Shown: positions 1 to 9,143 of the stretch, one piece after another | How the letters are laid out: every line of letters starts with the position of its first letter | Position numbering within the stretch: the first letter of the stretch is position 1 | NCBI RefSeq assembly: GCF_045310525.1 | Contig: NZ_JBJHZY010000001.1 | Location: 1,612,001-1,676,000 of the forward strand | Direction of reading: 5' to 3' | Source: Clostridium_AT radicumherbarum | GTDB lineage: Bacteria; Bacillota; Clostridia; Clostridiales; Clostridiaceae | Length of the DNA stretch: 64,000 nucleotides | Made by a program: the position numbers and the translations under genes | Notes under the pieces: generated by a model | Databases searched by the model: none | The model's input: the letters and a program-made list of their open reading frames with translations, nothing else | What the model was told of the DNA's origin: nothing

Positions 1-2
1 TA

Positions 3-380
3 AATAACAATTTCTTTTATCTTGCCCATGATGATGGTTGGTTTTGTAAATTATATTGTAGGGATATATCTGCTATTAGGGAGGTAATATCAAATAAAAT
101 TATTGAAAGTGTTACAACTAATAAAAAGAGAAAAATATATCCAATAGATAATGAAGTAAAAAATAAATTATTTGAATTGGTTCAGAAGGGCTTATTAATA
201 GATTTCTCAAATATTTATAGAGATGATAAAGCGATTAATATAAATTTCTATGTTATAGGTGAATATCATAACATGGATGAGATGTATAATAACCTTGAAC
301 GGAATAAGAGCAGAGCGAGTACTAGAGGGAGAATAGAGCATAAAAATAAGGCGTGGAAAGTGTATTTTTATAATAAATGA
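3..380 (+). CDS. Hypothetical protein, 5'-truncated by window edge
   Basis: The reading frame is open from the first complete codon of the window to the TAA at 378-380, giving at least 125 C-terminal residues, so the true start lies outside. The ATG-like start inside it (177) has no ribosome site and should not be used. The product is basic and rich in Asn, Lys and Tyr, with a lysine/arginine-rich tail ending near HKNKAWKVYFYNK. I do not recognise a family and assign no function. The next gene follows after 83 bp with its own ribosome site and may be co-transcribed. Confidence 0.6.
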   Translation, partial: NNNFFYLAHDDGWFCKLYCRDISAIREVISNKIIESVTTNKKRKIYPIDNEVKNKLFELVQKGLLIDFSNIYRDDKAININFYVIGEYHNMDEMYNNLERNKSRASTRGRIEHKNKAWKVYFYNK

Positions 381-463
381 TATAAAACTTATTGCATATT
401 TTTCTTATAAGACGCAATAGTAAGTAAATTACTAATATCTTATGAAGGAGGGTATATAATCAA

Positions 464-820
464 ATGGGGACTTTTGAAGCAAAATTTAATGAGGTATTAA
501 ATGCCTGGCCTTTTGAAATTGACTTATCTGATGGAGAAGTATTAAGTGAATCTGGATTTTATTCAGAAAACTTATCAATAATATGGAATAATGTTGAAGC
601 AGTGGTTGGTTATAATGATTCATGTAAAGACATGATGGTATGGACTATTTATAAAGTTTTACATAAAAAAGCCAGAGAATCATTTATCAAAAATATATAT
701 AAGCTTTATCCTACTTCAATTAGGATTAATGAATATAAAAGTCAATTTTATAGTGATTTGCTTGATTCTGAAGATTATAAAGATGTATTAAATGAATTTG
801 AGAAAGAAAATAATATTTAG
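464..820 (+). CDS. Hypothetical acidic protein, 118 aa
   Basis: The ATG is preceded by a strong AAGGAGGG ribosome site about 11 bases upstream. The product is acidic and cytosolic, with no signal peptide or membrane segment and many aromatic residues. I recognise no family. Its position directly behind an unrelated basic protein could fit a toxin-immunity type pair, but nothing in the sequence demonstrates that. Downstream (about 840-880) lies a short hairpin, CTTGC-GAA-GCAAG, in an AT-rich context. Confidence 0.6.
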   Translation: MGTFEAKFNEVLNAWPFEIDLSDGEVLSESGFYSENLSIIWNNVEAVVGYNDSCKDMMVWTIYKVLHKKARESFIKNIYKLYPTSIRINEYKSQFYSDLLDSEDYKDVLNEFEKENNI

Positions 821-1007
821 AGCTATAGTTCATAAATTTCATATCTTGCGAAGCAAGAGTAAAATTTTACGAATTAACAATGAACAAAAACAAAAAAGAA
901 AATGGACGGTCACTATTGGAGTAGCAAAAAGTAAGGTGTGTGAGAATTTATAATATAGCTATGGGTTTAATTAAAGGAATTATTAGTAATTTGTGGAGGT
1001 GAAAAAA

Positions 1008-1466
1008 ATGGGAGAACATTTTAAGTCATTATCAGCAATATTTCCAATTATATTACAGAAGAAAGATAGTAATGTTCAAATTTTACTGCATCATAGAAAA
1101 AATACTGGCTATCAAGATGGGAAGTGGGATATAGCAGGCAGTGGACATGTTGACGAAGGTGAAACAGCTAAAATGGCTGTTGTGCGAGAATGTGAAGAAG
1201 AGTTGGGGATTGATGTGAATATTATAGATTTATCTTTTGTTCATTTATCTCATCGTGTTAGCAATAATGGAGGAAGAACATATTATGATATTTACTTTGT
1301 AGTTAATAAGTATGATGGTGCACCTAAAATTCTGGAATCAGATAAATGTTCAGAATTAAAGTGGTTTAAAATAAATGACCTTCCAGATGAAATTATTGAT
1401 ATTAGAAAAGCAGTACTTGACGACTATAGAAATAACATCCAATACAGTGAAGTAATTGAAATGTAA
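1008..1466 (+). CDS. NUDIX hydrolase
   Basis: Hydrolase of the Nudix superfamily, which cleaves nucleoside diphosphates linked to another moiety. The Nudix box is complete: Gly-His-Val-Asp-Glu-Gly followed by VVRECEEELGI, matching GX5EX7REUXEEXGU, at about residues 45-67. The ATG at 1008 is chosen over an upstream GTG (993) because the GTG sits inside the ribosome site GTGGAGGTG. Length 152 residues is normal for single-domain Nudix enzymes. The exact substrate cannot be read from sequence. It stands alone and is followed about 65 bp downstream by repeat R1 copy A, which supplies its terminator. Confidence 0.9.
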   Translation: MGEHFKSLSAIFPIILQKKDSNVQILLHHRKNTGYQDGKWDIAGSGHVDEGETAKMAVVRECEEELGIDVNIIDLSFVHLSHRVSNNGGRTYYDIYFVVNKYDGAPKILESDKCSELKWFKINDLPDEIIDIRKAVLDDYRNNIQYSEVIEM

Positions 1467-1530
1467 AACTGTGAAAGATTTAAATATCGAACTATTCATA
1501 AAAAATGAATTTGCAGTATTTTTTGTTACG

Positions 1531-1662
1531 CATTTTTCTTATATTGTAAAGCAACATATATTATTACAAAAAGAAATATATCAGTAATTAATCAACTTCC
1601 AATTATGCATATAATCAATTGCTAAGTAGTCTGTGATATTCATGATCACGGGCTTTTTTATT
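1531..1662 (+). repeat. Dispersed repeat R1, copy A (terminator-bearing)
   Basis: About 130 bp sharing the R1 pattern: an AT-rich left part ending in TATTACAAAAAGAAATATAT, a middle with AATCAACTTCCAATTAT, then TAATCAATTG and a hairpin AGTCTGTGAT...GATCACGGGCT (1628-1654) followed by a T-run. The hairpin and T-run are a good intrinsic terminator for the Nudix gene. Related copies lie at 37036, 41231 and 42231, with partial copies at 23876 and 49133. Confidence 0.8.
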
Positions 1663-1785
1663 TAAGATTGGTTAGGAACATAGCATATGATGTTAATACT
1701 ATATATGTTATAATTGGAATAATACGGGATAATAAAAATGTGATTTAAAAAGTATTTATATATTATAACAAATGGGAATATAGGA

Positions 1786-2139
1786 ATGAAAACACCAATA
1801 TTGGAAACAGATAGATTAGTATTGCGACCATTTTGTATGGAAGATGTACAAGATGTATTTGAGTGTTGGGAAAGAGACCCTGATGTAGCAAAATATATGT
1901 TATGGGAAAGTCATAATGAGATAAACAAAACTATTGAATGGGTAAGAAAAGAATTAAGTAAAATAGATGCTGATGATTGGTATAGGTGGGCAATTTTATT
2001 AAAGAAAACGGGAGATATACTGGGAACTGGATTGATTTAAGTAGATGAAGAGTACACAAAGTTTGAAATAGCATATAATCTTGGGAAAAAAGCATGGGGA
2101 TTCGGATACACAACAGAAGCAATGCAGGCAATTATATAA
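1786..2139 (+). pseudogene. GNAT acetyltransferase (RimJ-like), broken by in-frame stops
   Basis: The first 84 codons encode a typical RimJ/RimL-type GNAT start (LETDRLVLRPF, then a tryptophan-rich middle ending ILGTGLI). A TAA at 2038-2040 interrupts the frame, yet the same frame continues with a recognisable acetyl-CoA-binding segment (FEIAYNLGKKAWGFGYTTEA) up to a second stop at 2137-2139. Weaker similarity appears to continue to about 2190. The ATG follows a weak TATAGGA ribosome site. The central strand and part of the P-loop region are separated by stops, so an active enzyme is unlikely. Confidence 0.8.
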
Positions 2140-2234
2140 AGATTAATTTTTTTTAATATAAAGGAGCTCTATAATCATGGTTTTAGAAAATAAAGCGTAT
2201 ATATTATGTATGTTTAACTGATGGGAGAGAAAGT

Positions 2235-2756
2235 ATGAAAAAGATAACAAAATTGTTTACTAATATAAGAACTGAGGAGAACTGGCTTAACAAGCAGAAA
2301 GGTTGGAAGCTTATTTATACGAATGGCATACGCTATACATTTGAAGAGTGCTCTTGCGAATATAATTACGAGTATATATATTTTGATAAGAGTAAAAGGG
2401 AATTGGACAATATAAGAAAACAGATTATAGATAGTGACATTGAGCTTGTATGCAATTCATCAACTTGGGCTCTGTTCAGAAAAGATGCTGCAAAAGGGGA
2501 AATTCACGTTTATGCTGACAATTATCTGAAATATAAGATATTAATGAAAAAGTACAATTCATCTATGGCCTTAGGTGTATGCTACTTGTGCCTGGGTTCT
2601 TCTCAGATTGCGTTAGCGTCTACAGTGAACAGTTTATTTAGATTATCTTCCGCATTATTTTATTTAACTAGTTTTATGTTTTTTATAGCTGCTTCTTCAT
2701 TTAAAAAGTATTCATTAGAATATGATGATGGTTCCAACGCTGACAGGATGAAATAA
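2235..2756 (+). CDS. DUF2812 family membrane protein
   Basis: The N-terminal half has the DUF2812 pattern: a basic start, then EENWLNKQKGWKLIY and a Tyr/Phe-rich segment (YNYEYIYFD). Two hydrophobic segments at about residues 110-128 and 134-155 anchor the C-terminal half. The ATG has a GGGAGAG ribosome site. DUF2812 genes often sit next to PadR-type regulators, but none is adjacent here. Biochemical role unknown. Length 173 residues is within the family range. Confidence 0.65.
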   Translation: MKKITKLFTNIRTEENWLNKQKGWKLIYTNGIRYTFEECSCEYNYEYIYFDKSKRELDNIRKQIIDSDIELVCNSSTWALFRKDAAKGEIHVYADNYLKYKILMKKYNSSMALGVCYLCLGSSQIALASTVNSLFRLSSALFYLTSFMFFIAASSFKKYSLEYDDGSNADRMK

Positions 2757-2794
2757 GAAAAATAGTTATACGCGCTTTTCATGTTCAACATCAC

Positions 2795-2846
2795 ATAACA
2801 AAACATTCCAGTTCACTTTGTCCTGAAAAGGCGGACAAAGCCACCT
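2795..2846 (+). repeat. Structured repeat R2, copy 1
   Basis: Starts ATAACAAAACATTCCAG and contains an 8-bp perfect stem CTTTGTCC (2816-2823)/GGACAAAG (2833-2840) around the loop TGAAAAGGC. Two other copies (4451-4527, and 43287-43362 on the opposite strand) keep the GAAAAG loop core but have different, still complementary, stems. This copy lacks most of the second half seen in the other two. Confidence 0.6.
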
Positions 2847-2910
2847 CAAAATTTTAAAATATAAGCCATATATTTAAAATGAATAAATAATTATGATTAA
2901 AGGGGGAGCT

Positions 2911-4431
2911 ATGAGAAGATTGAAGATTGTTTTAAAGATTATACTATGTATTGCAATTGCATTGTGTGTAATAGGTTATGGATTCATTAGTGTGCTTATT
3001 ACGCCTAAAAAAGTAGTTAGCAAAGGGCAACTTAAAGAACTTACTTCAGAGGAAAAGCTTGAGGATTTCAGATATATGTACAATATACTTAAAGATTCTT
3101 TTCCTTTTTTTAAGGTGGAAAAGGATAAGACAGGATTTGACTGGTTGGCTAATAAAGAAAAGTTTGAAAAGCAGATTGAAGCAACAAAAAGTAATGAAGA
3201 GTTCTACTATACATTGAGTGGAATTGTAAAGATGATACAAAATGGACATACTGGAGTAGTGACACCCAGCAGGTACTATGGTATGGCACAAAGTTATACT
3301 AGTATTATGAATCACCCTTGGGATACTGTACTTAATCAAAGCGGTGTTAAAAATAAGTATGAAACTTGGAAAAGTATTGTTAAAGAAAGTACAGATGTGC
3401 TTCCTGTTAAAATAAAATATGTAGAAGGTAAATATATAGCAACTGAGGATTATGATAATATTAAAAAAGGATATGTTTTGGAAACTATTAATGAAAAGCA
3501 GATAGATGAATATTTTAAAAGTAATCTGGATAAGTACTATCTTAACTATGATTATAAAAGGGATAAGCTTTATATAAGTTCCAATCTGATACTAGCGGAG
3601 AAAGATAAGGAGTATAGGGCTGTTTTTACAAATAAAGAAGGCGTGAAAATCACTGAAAAGTTTACTCCTATAGCCTATGAACAGAAGAGTTTAACTTCAA
3701 CTGAGAGCTCTTCATGCCAGCAGAAAATAATAGAGCCAAATAAAATTGCTTATTTAAAGGTTAAATCTATGTCTAATATTACGCTTATAAGTGATCGCAC
3801 GTTAATTTTAGAATTCTTTAAAAGCATTAAGGACTATCCATACCTTATTCTTGATATTAGAGGGAATGGGGGAGGAACTGATAACTATTGGGAGGAAAAT
3901 GTAGTAGCGCCGCTAATAGTGAAGAAAACAAGCAGTATCAATGCAATGGCCTATAGGGGCAGTTATATAAAAACTTTTATGAGGGGCAGAGGAATAATAA
4001 CTAAGCCAATTAGTGGGCTGCCTGAACAGTTTAAAAGTAGATATACTTCAGAAATGGAAAGTTTTATTACCGCCCCTACATCAGTAAGTCCAGAAAACTC
4101 AGTGGGATTTAATGGCAAGATTTTTTTATTGGTGGATGACGCAGTATATTCATCTTCAGAGTCTTTTGCAGCCTTTTGCAAAGGCACTGGCTTCGCTGAA
4201 ATAGTTGGTACAAATACCGGAGGTGATGGCATAGGGATAGATCCTTGTGTTATGGCACTTCCTAACAGCGGTCTTGTAGTCAGGTTTAGTTTGGATATGG
4301 GTATAAATGCTGATAATACTGTTAATGAGCAGGCTCACACAAAGCCAGATATTTACGTAGAAACTACATATAATGATTTTCTTGAAGGTAAGGATACTAT
4401 ACTGAATAAAGCTGTGGAGCTGTGTAAATAA
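2911..4431 (+). CDS. S41 family (tail-specific) peptidase, membrane-anchored
   Basis: Predicted extracytoplasmic serine protease of family S41. A single N-terminal membrane segment lies at about residues 5-28. The catalytic domain shows the conserved strand PYLILDIRGNGGG and the nucleophile motif VYSSSESFAAF (codons around 4141-4170), then GTNTGGDG and a C-terminal motif with PDIYVE. The ATG at 2911 is used because AAAGGGGGAGCT immediately precedes it; the upstream ATG at 2893 would place the ribosome site inside the gene. At 506 residues it resembles stand-alone clostridial S41 proteins without a PDZ domain. It is flanked on both sides by R2 repeats. Substrate unknown. Confidence 0.85.
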   Translation: MRRLKIVLKIILCIAIALCVIGYGFISVLITPKKVVSKGQLKELTSEEKLEDFRYMYNILKDSFPFFKVEKDKTGFDWLANKEKFEKQIEATKSNEEFYYTLSGIVKMIQNGHTGVVTPSRYYGMAQSYTSIMNHPWDTVLNQSGVKNKYETWKSIVKESTDVLPVKIKYVEGKYIATEDYDNIKKGYVLETINEKQIDEYFKSNLDKYYLNYDYKRDKLYISSNLILAEKDKEYRAVFTNKEGVKITEKFTPIAYEQKSLTSTESSSCQQKIIEPNKIAYLKVKSMSNITLISDRTLILEFFKSIKDYPYLILDIRGNGGGTDNYWEENVVAPLIVKKTSSINAMAYRGSYIKTFMRGRGIITKPISGLPEQFKSRYTSEMESFITAPTSVSPENSVGFNGKIFLLVDDAVYSSSESFAAFCKGTGFAEIVGTNTGGDGIGIDPCVMALPNSGLVVRFSLDMGINADNTVNEQAHTKPDIYVETTYNDFLEGKDTILNKAVELCK

Positions 4432-4450
4432 AGAATAGTCAAAACTTCAT

Positions 4451-4527
4451 ATAACAAAAAATTTCCTTTCAGCTTGGCTTGAAAAGACAACCAAGCTATA
4501 CCTGCGACACTAAGCCAGGTTTGGATA
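4451..4527 (+). repeat. Structured repeat R2, copy 2
   Basis: Begins ATAACAAAAAATTTCC, with stem AGCTTGG (4471-4477)/CCAAGCT (4491-4497) enclosing CTTGAAAAGACAA, then a second block ACACTAAGCCAGGTTTGGAT (4507-4526) that matches the inverted copy at 43287-43362. It lies just downstream of the S41 protease gene and could act as its 3' structure, although no U-tract follows. Confidence 0.6.
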
Positions 4528-4597
4528 AGTGAGTAATTTATAATCTTCATATATGATACACAATTGTAGGATATTATGAAGTAGGAGGTTTATCCTT

Positions 4598-4902
4598 ATG
4601 CTTGAAATAACCAAGAAAATATTAATTAGTGCTTTAATTAAATTGAGAATTATTAAGAAAATTGAAGACAAAAATGAAAAAGATTTGACACCAGTTCACT
4701 GGTTTATTGTATTTTTTATTACAAGTTGTTTAAAAGATACAGTCAGTTAAATATGGAATCTCAATTTTTACCATCATGCTTTTTTTCACTAATGACTCTT
4801 TATCAAGTAATCCTATATGTGATAATTTGTTTACCAGTTTATTATATTGTATACGGAGTAAATAGGTTTATTTATTTTATGCGAAATGGAGATGTAATGT
4901 AG
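4598..4902 (+). pseudogene. Small membrane protein, probably frameshifted
   Basis: A good ribosome site (GTAGGAGG) precedes ATG 4598, which opens a 50-codon frame ending at 4750. A second frame shifted by one base is open from about 4711 to 4902 and reads on smoothly, with a hydrophobic segment (YQVILYVIICLPVYYIVYGV) typical of a membrane helix. The T-run near 4710-4717 is the likely site of the indel. Joined, the two frames would give about 100 residues. I do not recognise the family. Alternatively these are two separate small ORFs, but the second has no ribosome site of its own. Confidence 0.4.
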
Positions 4903-5051
4903 AAGATATTTAAAGTTACTTCGCAATCTTCTTAAATTGTGAAGTAATAATTGCTAATTCACAAATTGATAAACAAGAATTTATATAGGCTTTATTGATG
5001 CGTTCATGATTAAGACGGTATCAATATAAAATACAAAGGAGGATATATGTT

Positions 5052-5945
5052 ATGGCACACGTAAAGGCGAATGGCATACTAATTGAATATGAAATTTATG
5101 GAAAGAAGACAAATCCTACAATAGTGCTTATTGCAGGAAATGGTGCTCAGCTAAATTTTTGGGAACCAGATTTTTGTGAAATGCTTGCAAAGGATAATTT
5201 ACAAGTTATACGTTTTGATAACCGCGATGCGGGATTGTCTACAAAATTCGATGCGGCTGGTATTCCCGATATGAAAAGAATATATCAGGCAGCACAAGAG
5301 GGAAAACCAATTAAGACAGCATATACATTGGAAGATATGGCTGATGATGTGGCTGGTTTGCTAGATGCGTTGGGAATAGAGAAGGCTCACATCTGTGGTG
5401 CTTCTATGGGAGGCACGATTGCTCAGGTTTTTGCCTATAGGCATCCTTCGCGTATATGTAGTTTAATTTCTATTATGTCATCTACAGGTAATCCGAATAA
5501 TCCTCAAATATCACCAGAAACATTAGCGATTGTTACAGCAACACCTCCAAATGTAAGGGATGAATATATTGATTATACTTTATGTATGTGGAAAAATATT
5601 CGGAGTAAGGGGTTCCCTTTTGAAGAAGAACGTGCAAGGCGGTATTGTGGAGAAAGCTATGATCGTTCTTATTATCCACAAGGAGCTGTACGCCAAAATG
5701 CAGCGTTGGTTGCTAATGGGGATAGGAGACAACACCTTTCATTATTAACAGTTCCGACGCTGGTAATTCATGGAACCGAGGATTTATTATTTCCTGTTGA
5801 AGCAGGAAAAGATACAGCACGCACAATACCTAATGCTAAATTACTTTTGATCGAAGGAATGGGACATGATATGCCTAAGGGAACATGGAAATGCATAGTC
5901 GAAGCAATTGCTAGTCAGGTAAACGATACGTTTCATTCATGTTAA
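5052..5945 (+). CDS. Alpha/beta hydrolase
   Basis: 297-residue hydrolase with the complete alpha/beta fold signature: oxyanion-hole segment IVLIAGNGAQLNFW, DNRDAGLS after strand 4, nucleophile elbow GASMGG (about residues 117-122), acid motif HGTEDLLFP and catalytic histidine in EGMGHDMP. It resembles lipase/esterase-like hydrolases of the TAP or PldB type. The ATG follows AAAGGAGGA. Cytosolic, no signal peptide. Monocistronic; a convergent gene follows after 217 bp. Substrate cannot be inferred. Confidence 0.9.
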   Translation: MAHVKANGILIEYEIYGKKTNPTIVLIAGNGAQLNFWEPDFCEMLAKDNLQVIRFDNRDAGLSTKFDAAGIPDMKRIYQAAQEGKPIKTAYTLEDMADDVAGLLDALGIEKAHICGASMGGTIAQVFAYRHPSRICSLISIMSSTGNPNNPQISPETLAIVTATPPNVRDEYIDYTLCMWKNIRSKGFPFEEERARRYCGESYDRSYYPQGAVRQNAALVANGDRRQHLSLLTVPTLVIHGTEDLLFPVEAGKDTARTIPNAKLLLIEGMGHDMPKGTWKCIVEAIASQVNDTFHSC

Positions 5946-6162
5946 TTGGGAAAGATACAACCATGTTTATTATGTGTGCAGAAAATAGATTGATTATTAT
6001 CGCAAATTCAAATTTGTAGTTAAGAGTTATTTCACATTTTTCTTATATGATGTACTCTGTTAAAGAACAGTGTTGATAATATACAATATTTTTGGAGAAC
6101 TCATTGAAAAGTTCCCCAAATGCACATTTTAAACTTTATTTTGCTTTTGGCTCTGTTAAAAA

Positions 6163-6732
6163 TTAATTACCATTCCCATGATAGATTAGTTGTACAACGC
6201 CAGAAGAGAACCTTCTGATATTAACCATTTTTAAATTCAATCTCTGTTTTATATCAATAAACAACGGTTTTCCTTCTCCCAAAATAACAGGGTGAATAGA
6301 TAATCTAAATTCATCAACAAGCCCTAAATTTATAAAAGTTGTAATGAGACTTGCTCCTCCATATAGCCAAATGTCTTTACCAGGCTTATTCTTCAATTTA
6401 TTTACTTCTTCAAGAATATTTTCATTTATAAATATTGCTTGATTATCAGTATTTATTTGTGTTCTGGAAAACACATATTTCTCTTTACTATGAACCAATT
6501 TCCAAATTTCTTTTTCATCATCAGAATCTTCATCTTTGGGAATATATTGTCCCCATAAATCGTAACTTTTTCTACCATATAAAATAGTGTCAATTTCATT
6601 CAAAAAATTAGTGAACCCCATATCAGTGTCCATAATGCACCAATCAACTTCTCCATTTTTCCCTTCAATAAAGCCATCTAAAGTAGTTGCTAAATCTAAA
6701 ATTATTCTTCTCTGTTTTACGTTATTTGACAA
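6163..6732 (-). CDS. Dihydrofolate reductase family protein (RibD C-terminal-like)
   Basis: 189-residue single-domain protein of the RibD_C/DHFR-like superfamily (YyaP/YwjB group). Visible features are the opening LDLATTLDGFIEGKNGEVDW, the GRKSYDLW motif and the nucleotide-binding IWLYGGASLI near residue 120, followed by the conserved HPVILGEGKPLF strand. The ATG is preceded by GAAGGAGGAAG. These proteins bind NAD(P)H and a pterin- or pyrimidine-like ligand, but true substrates are mostly unknown. It is transcribed alone, opposite to the preceding hydrolase. Confidence 0.85.
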   Translation of the reverse strand: MSNNVKQRRIILDLATTLDGFIEGKNGEVDWCIMDTDMGFTNFLNEIDTILYGRKSYDLWGQYIPKDEDSDDEKEIWKLVHSKEKYVFSRTQINTDNQAIFINENILEEVNKLKNKPGKDIWLYGGASLITTFINLGLVDEFRLSIHPVILGEGKPLFIDIKQRLNLKMVNIRRFSSGVVQLIYHGNGN

Positions 6733-7044
6733 AACTCTTCCTCCTTCTTATATTCTTCCTTGAAAAACTTTAATTGTGACACAATAATATGAAATTGTAC
6801 ATTTATGTAATTATACATCATATAATTACAAATATTTATACGATTTAAACATAGATTGCTTCTCTATACCTAAAATCCTTTAATTTTGTATCAATATGTG
6901 AGGTATGAGATTGCACAAGTAAATTTTTGCTCTTTATAGTATCTTTCTCTGTATTAAAGATTTCAAGCCATTTAAACCAATACATATATTTTATGCATAC
7001 CCATATAGATGAGAGAAAGAAAAAACATTTTAGAAATGGTACTT
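6733..7044. other. Intergenic region without recognisable content
   Basis: 312 bp between the start of the RibD-like gene and the 3' end of the PRD regulator. It is very AT-rich and must carry the promoter of the minus-strand gene ending at 6732, but I see no confident promoter hexamer pair, repeat or coding remnant. Confidence 0.3.
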
Positions 7045-8961
7045 TTACATATCTTCCAATATAGCTTTTGTTGTACTGATAATTTCATCGTAAGTTTTGC
7101 ATTTGCTGACAGAAAGTACATGTGCTTCGTTGGTAAAAATGTTAATAAGCTGATTGAAAACTGAACGGAATATTTTGCGTTCATGATAAGCAATTCCTAT
7201 TAAAATTACAAGTTTTACTGTTTCGTCATTCCATGTCTGACCTTTGTCGTAACAGGTAAAAGAAATAAAACTTTTATTTACCTGCTGACTAATGGAATGT
7301 GGAATGGCAATGCCGTTTTTAAAGCAAGTTGAAGAAAGTTTTTCCCGTTTTATTACCTCTTCAGGAAAAGAAGGCATAAAATAGTCAAGAGGCTCAATTT
7401 TATTTAAAATCTTATTAATAACCTGAAATTCATCAATACCTGTAAGGTTGGTGAAAAATAACTTTTCTCCAAACATGTATTTGAAGTCAGATTCAAATTG
7501 ATCATATTTCTGCTTGTGAATAAGTACGTCCGTGTGTGAGCGAATTATGGAAATTTCACTTTCTGTAATGAAAGGTGAAATGAAAATAATATTCTTCTTT
7601 GGAATCTGAACTTCGCTAATAACAATATCTGCCTTAATATCCGAAGATTCATAGTTGTCAGCGGAAATACTGAACTTAATATTCAGTTGATCGTTAAACA
7701 ATTTTTGAATCTTTTCAATGTTGTAACGATAAAATTCGTGATAATTTGAATAAACATAAATTGTAGAAAGTTTATTTTTATTGACCTGATTGCTTTCAAA
7801 GAAACTACCTATATGTAGGGCAATAAGAGAAATTTCATCCTGATTTATAATGTATCTTGTTTCAGTATAAATAATATCTGCTACAAAAACTGCTATATCG
7901 TATATTAATGGATAGGTCGACATAATTTCTTTTGCAAGAGGGGTATGAACAGAAAAATTTGTGTTGATACGCCTAAGCAGATTGTTGATATGTAGCATAA
8001 ACCTTGTTATAAATATCTCGTCAAAATCGTCTAAAGCATAATATTCTTTGATTTTCAGCAATATAAGTTGCGTTAGATGTTCACTTTCATCAGTGATGTA
8101 AGCACTTATATTTTTAGTATTAACAAAATTGTAGTCTACAGTAGCAAGATTACATGACAAAAACATTGCCAAGTTTTGCTTCTCTGATTCAGAAAAAACA
8201 ACATCATAATTTTCTTCAAGAAAAGAAACAGTACTTTCGGCAGCTTCTTTTTTCATATTTGTTGTAAGATTAGATGGTAAAAAATCTGTAATCTCACATT
8301 GCTGTTTAAGTCGGTCAATTGTGATAACAAGGTGAAGTGCAATGTTGTTAAGCGAATAATCATTAAAAGTAAAATGAGCTTCGTCAAATATTTTTTTAAG
8401 ATTTTGTTTAAGAAAATCTATTTGATAGCTTTCGTTCAAATACTTTGTTTTATCACTGCTCATAAAATTTGCATAATAATCAGAGGTAATCAGATTACTT
8501 GTGAGCCGGCGCTTATCTTTCTCTGTTCCAAGTAGTGAAACCTCATCATTTTTGATTAACAAGTCTAAATTAAATGCAGATATATTTCGTCTTACTCTTA
8601 TAAGATCGCGGTCAATAGTGGGTCTACTAACATAAAGTTCATCAGCCAAATCGAAAATATCTAAAGGCCTAGCAGATAAAAGTAACTTTGACAAAATGTT
8701 AGATATCCTATCTTTGGGAAGATATTCTGTGTGTTCAAATAGATGCATATACGATTCATAATCATCACACAAACAATATTTGTTGGAATCTATCTGAACA
8801 ATAATTATATTAGGAGAAGTGCTTTCGTTAAGCTGCTTTATATAATTTTTTACTTGTTTTTCAGAAATTCCAAATTTATCAGAAATCCTTTTTATAGAGA
8901 GATTTCTTGATGAATGCTTTATGAAATAATCTAAAATATCTCTTGATTTATTTCGACGCAT
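7045..8961 (-). CDS. LicR-type PRD transcriptional activator with EIIA domain
   Basis: Transcription regulator controlled by PTS phosphorylation. Domains of the 638-residue product in order: N-terminal HTH (KRISDKFGISEKQVKNYI), second HTH near residues 95-130 (ELYVSRPTIDRDLIRVR), two PRD domains with their histidines (NIALHLVITIDR; FMLHINNLLRRI and LIALHIGSFFE), an EIIB-like segment in which I see no phosphorylatable cysteine, and a C-terminal EIIA of the mannitol/fructose type with active-site GIAIPHS. The start ATG has AAAGGAGAAG upstream. It diverges from the PTS-GH1 operon it presumably activates when substrate is transported and its PRDs are dephosphorylated. Confidence 0.9.
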   Translation of the reverse strand: MRRNKSRDILDYFIKHSSRNLSIKRISDKFGISEKQVKNYIKQLNESTSPNIIIVQIDSNKYCLCDDYESYMHLFEHTEYLPKDRISNILSKLLLSARPLDIFDLADELYVSRPTIDRDLIRVRRNISAFNLDLLIKNDEVSLLGTEKDKRRLTSNLITSDYYANFMSSDKTKYLNESYQIDFLKQNLKKIFDEAHFTFNDYSLNNIALHLVITIDRLKQQCEITDFLPSNLTTNMKKEAAESTVSFLEENYDVVFSESEKQNLAMFLSCNLATVDYNFVNTKNISAYITDESEHLTQLILLKIKEYYALDDFDEIFITRFMLHINNLLRRINTNFSVHTPLAKEIMSTYPLIYDIAVFVADIIYTETRYIINQDEISLIALHIGSFFESNQVNKNKLSTIYVYSNYHEFYRYNIEKIQKLFNDQLNIKFSISADNYESSDIKADIVISEVQIPKKNIIFISPFITESEISIIRSHTDVLIHKQKYDQFESDFKYMFGEKLFFTNLTGIDEFQVINKILNKIEPLDYFMPSFPEEVIKREKLSSTCFKNGIAIPHSISQQVNKSFISFTCYDKGQTWNDETVKLVILIGIAYHERKIFRSVFNQLINIFTNEAHVLSVSKCKTYDEIISTTKAILEDM

Positions 8962-9053
8962 ATGCTTCTCCTTTACATTTTTATTTATACAACATAATTA
9001 ATTTATATAATAATACTTGAGAATTAAAAAATCAAACAATATCACCATATTTT

Positions 9054-9074
9054 AAATACCCAAAAGTGGTAATT
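9054..9074 (+). promoter_or_regulatory. Imperfect inverted repeat, possible operator of the PTS operon
   Basis: AAATACC (9054-9060) and GGTAATT (9068-9074) form a 7-bp imperfect dyad about 70 bp upstream of the PTS IIB start, in the divergent region between activator and target operon. The position suits an activator site, but one dyad of this size in AT-rich DNA is weak evidence. Confidence 0.25.
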
Positions 9075-9143
9075 AAAAAATTTGAGAAGTAAATAGTAAA
9101 AATATAAAATTTAAGAATACCAAACAACAAGGAGGAAATATCT

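Noticed and set aside
3..820. Toxin-immunity pair
   Set aside because: The basic/acidic order is suggestive, but the first gene is cut by the window edge and no toxin motif is visible.
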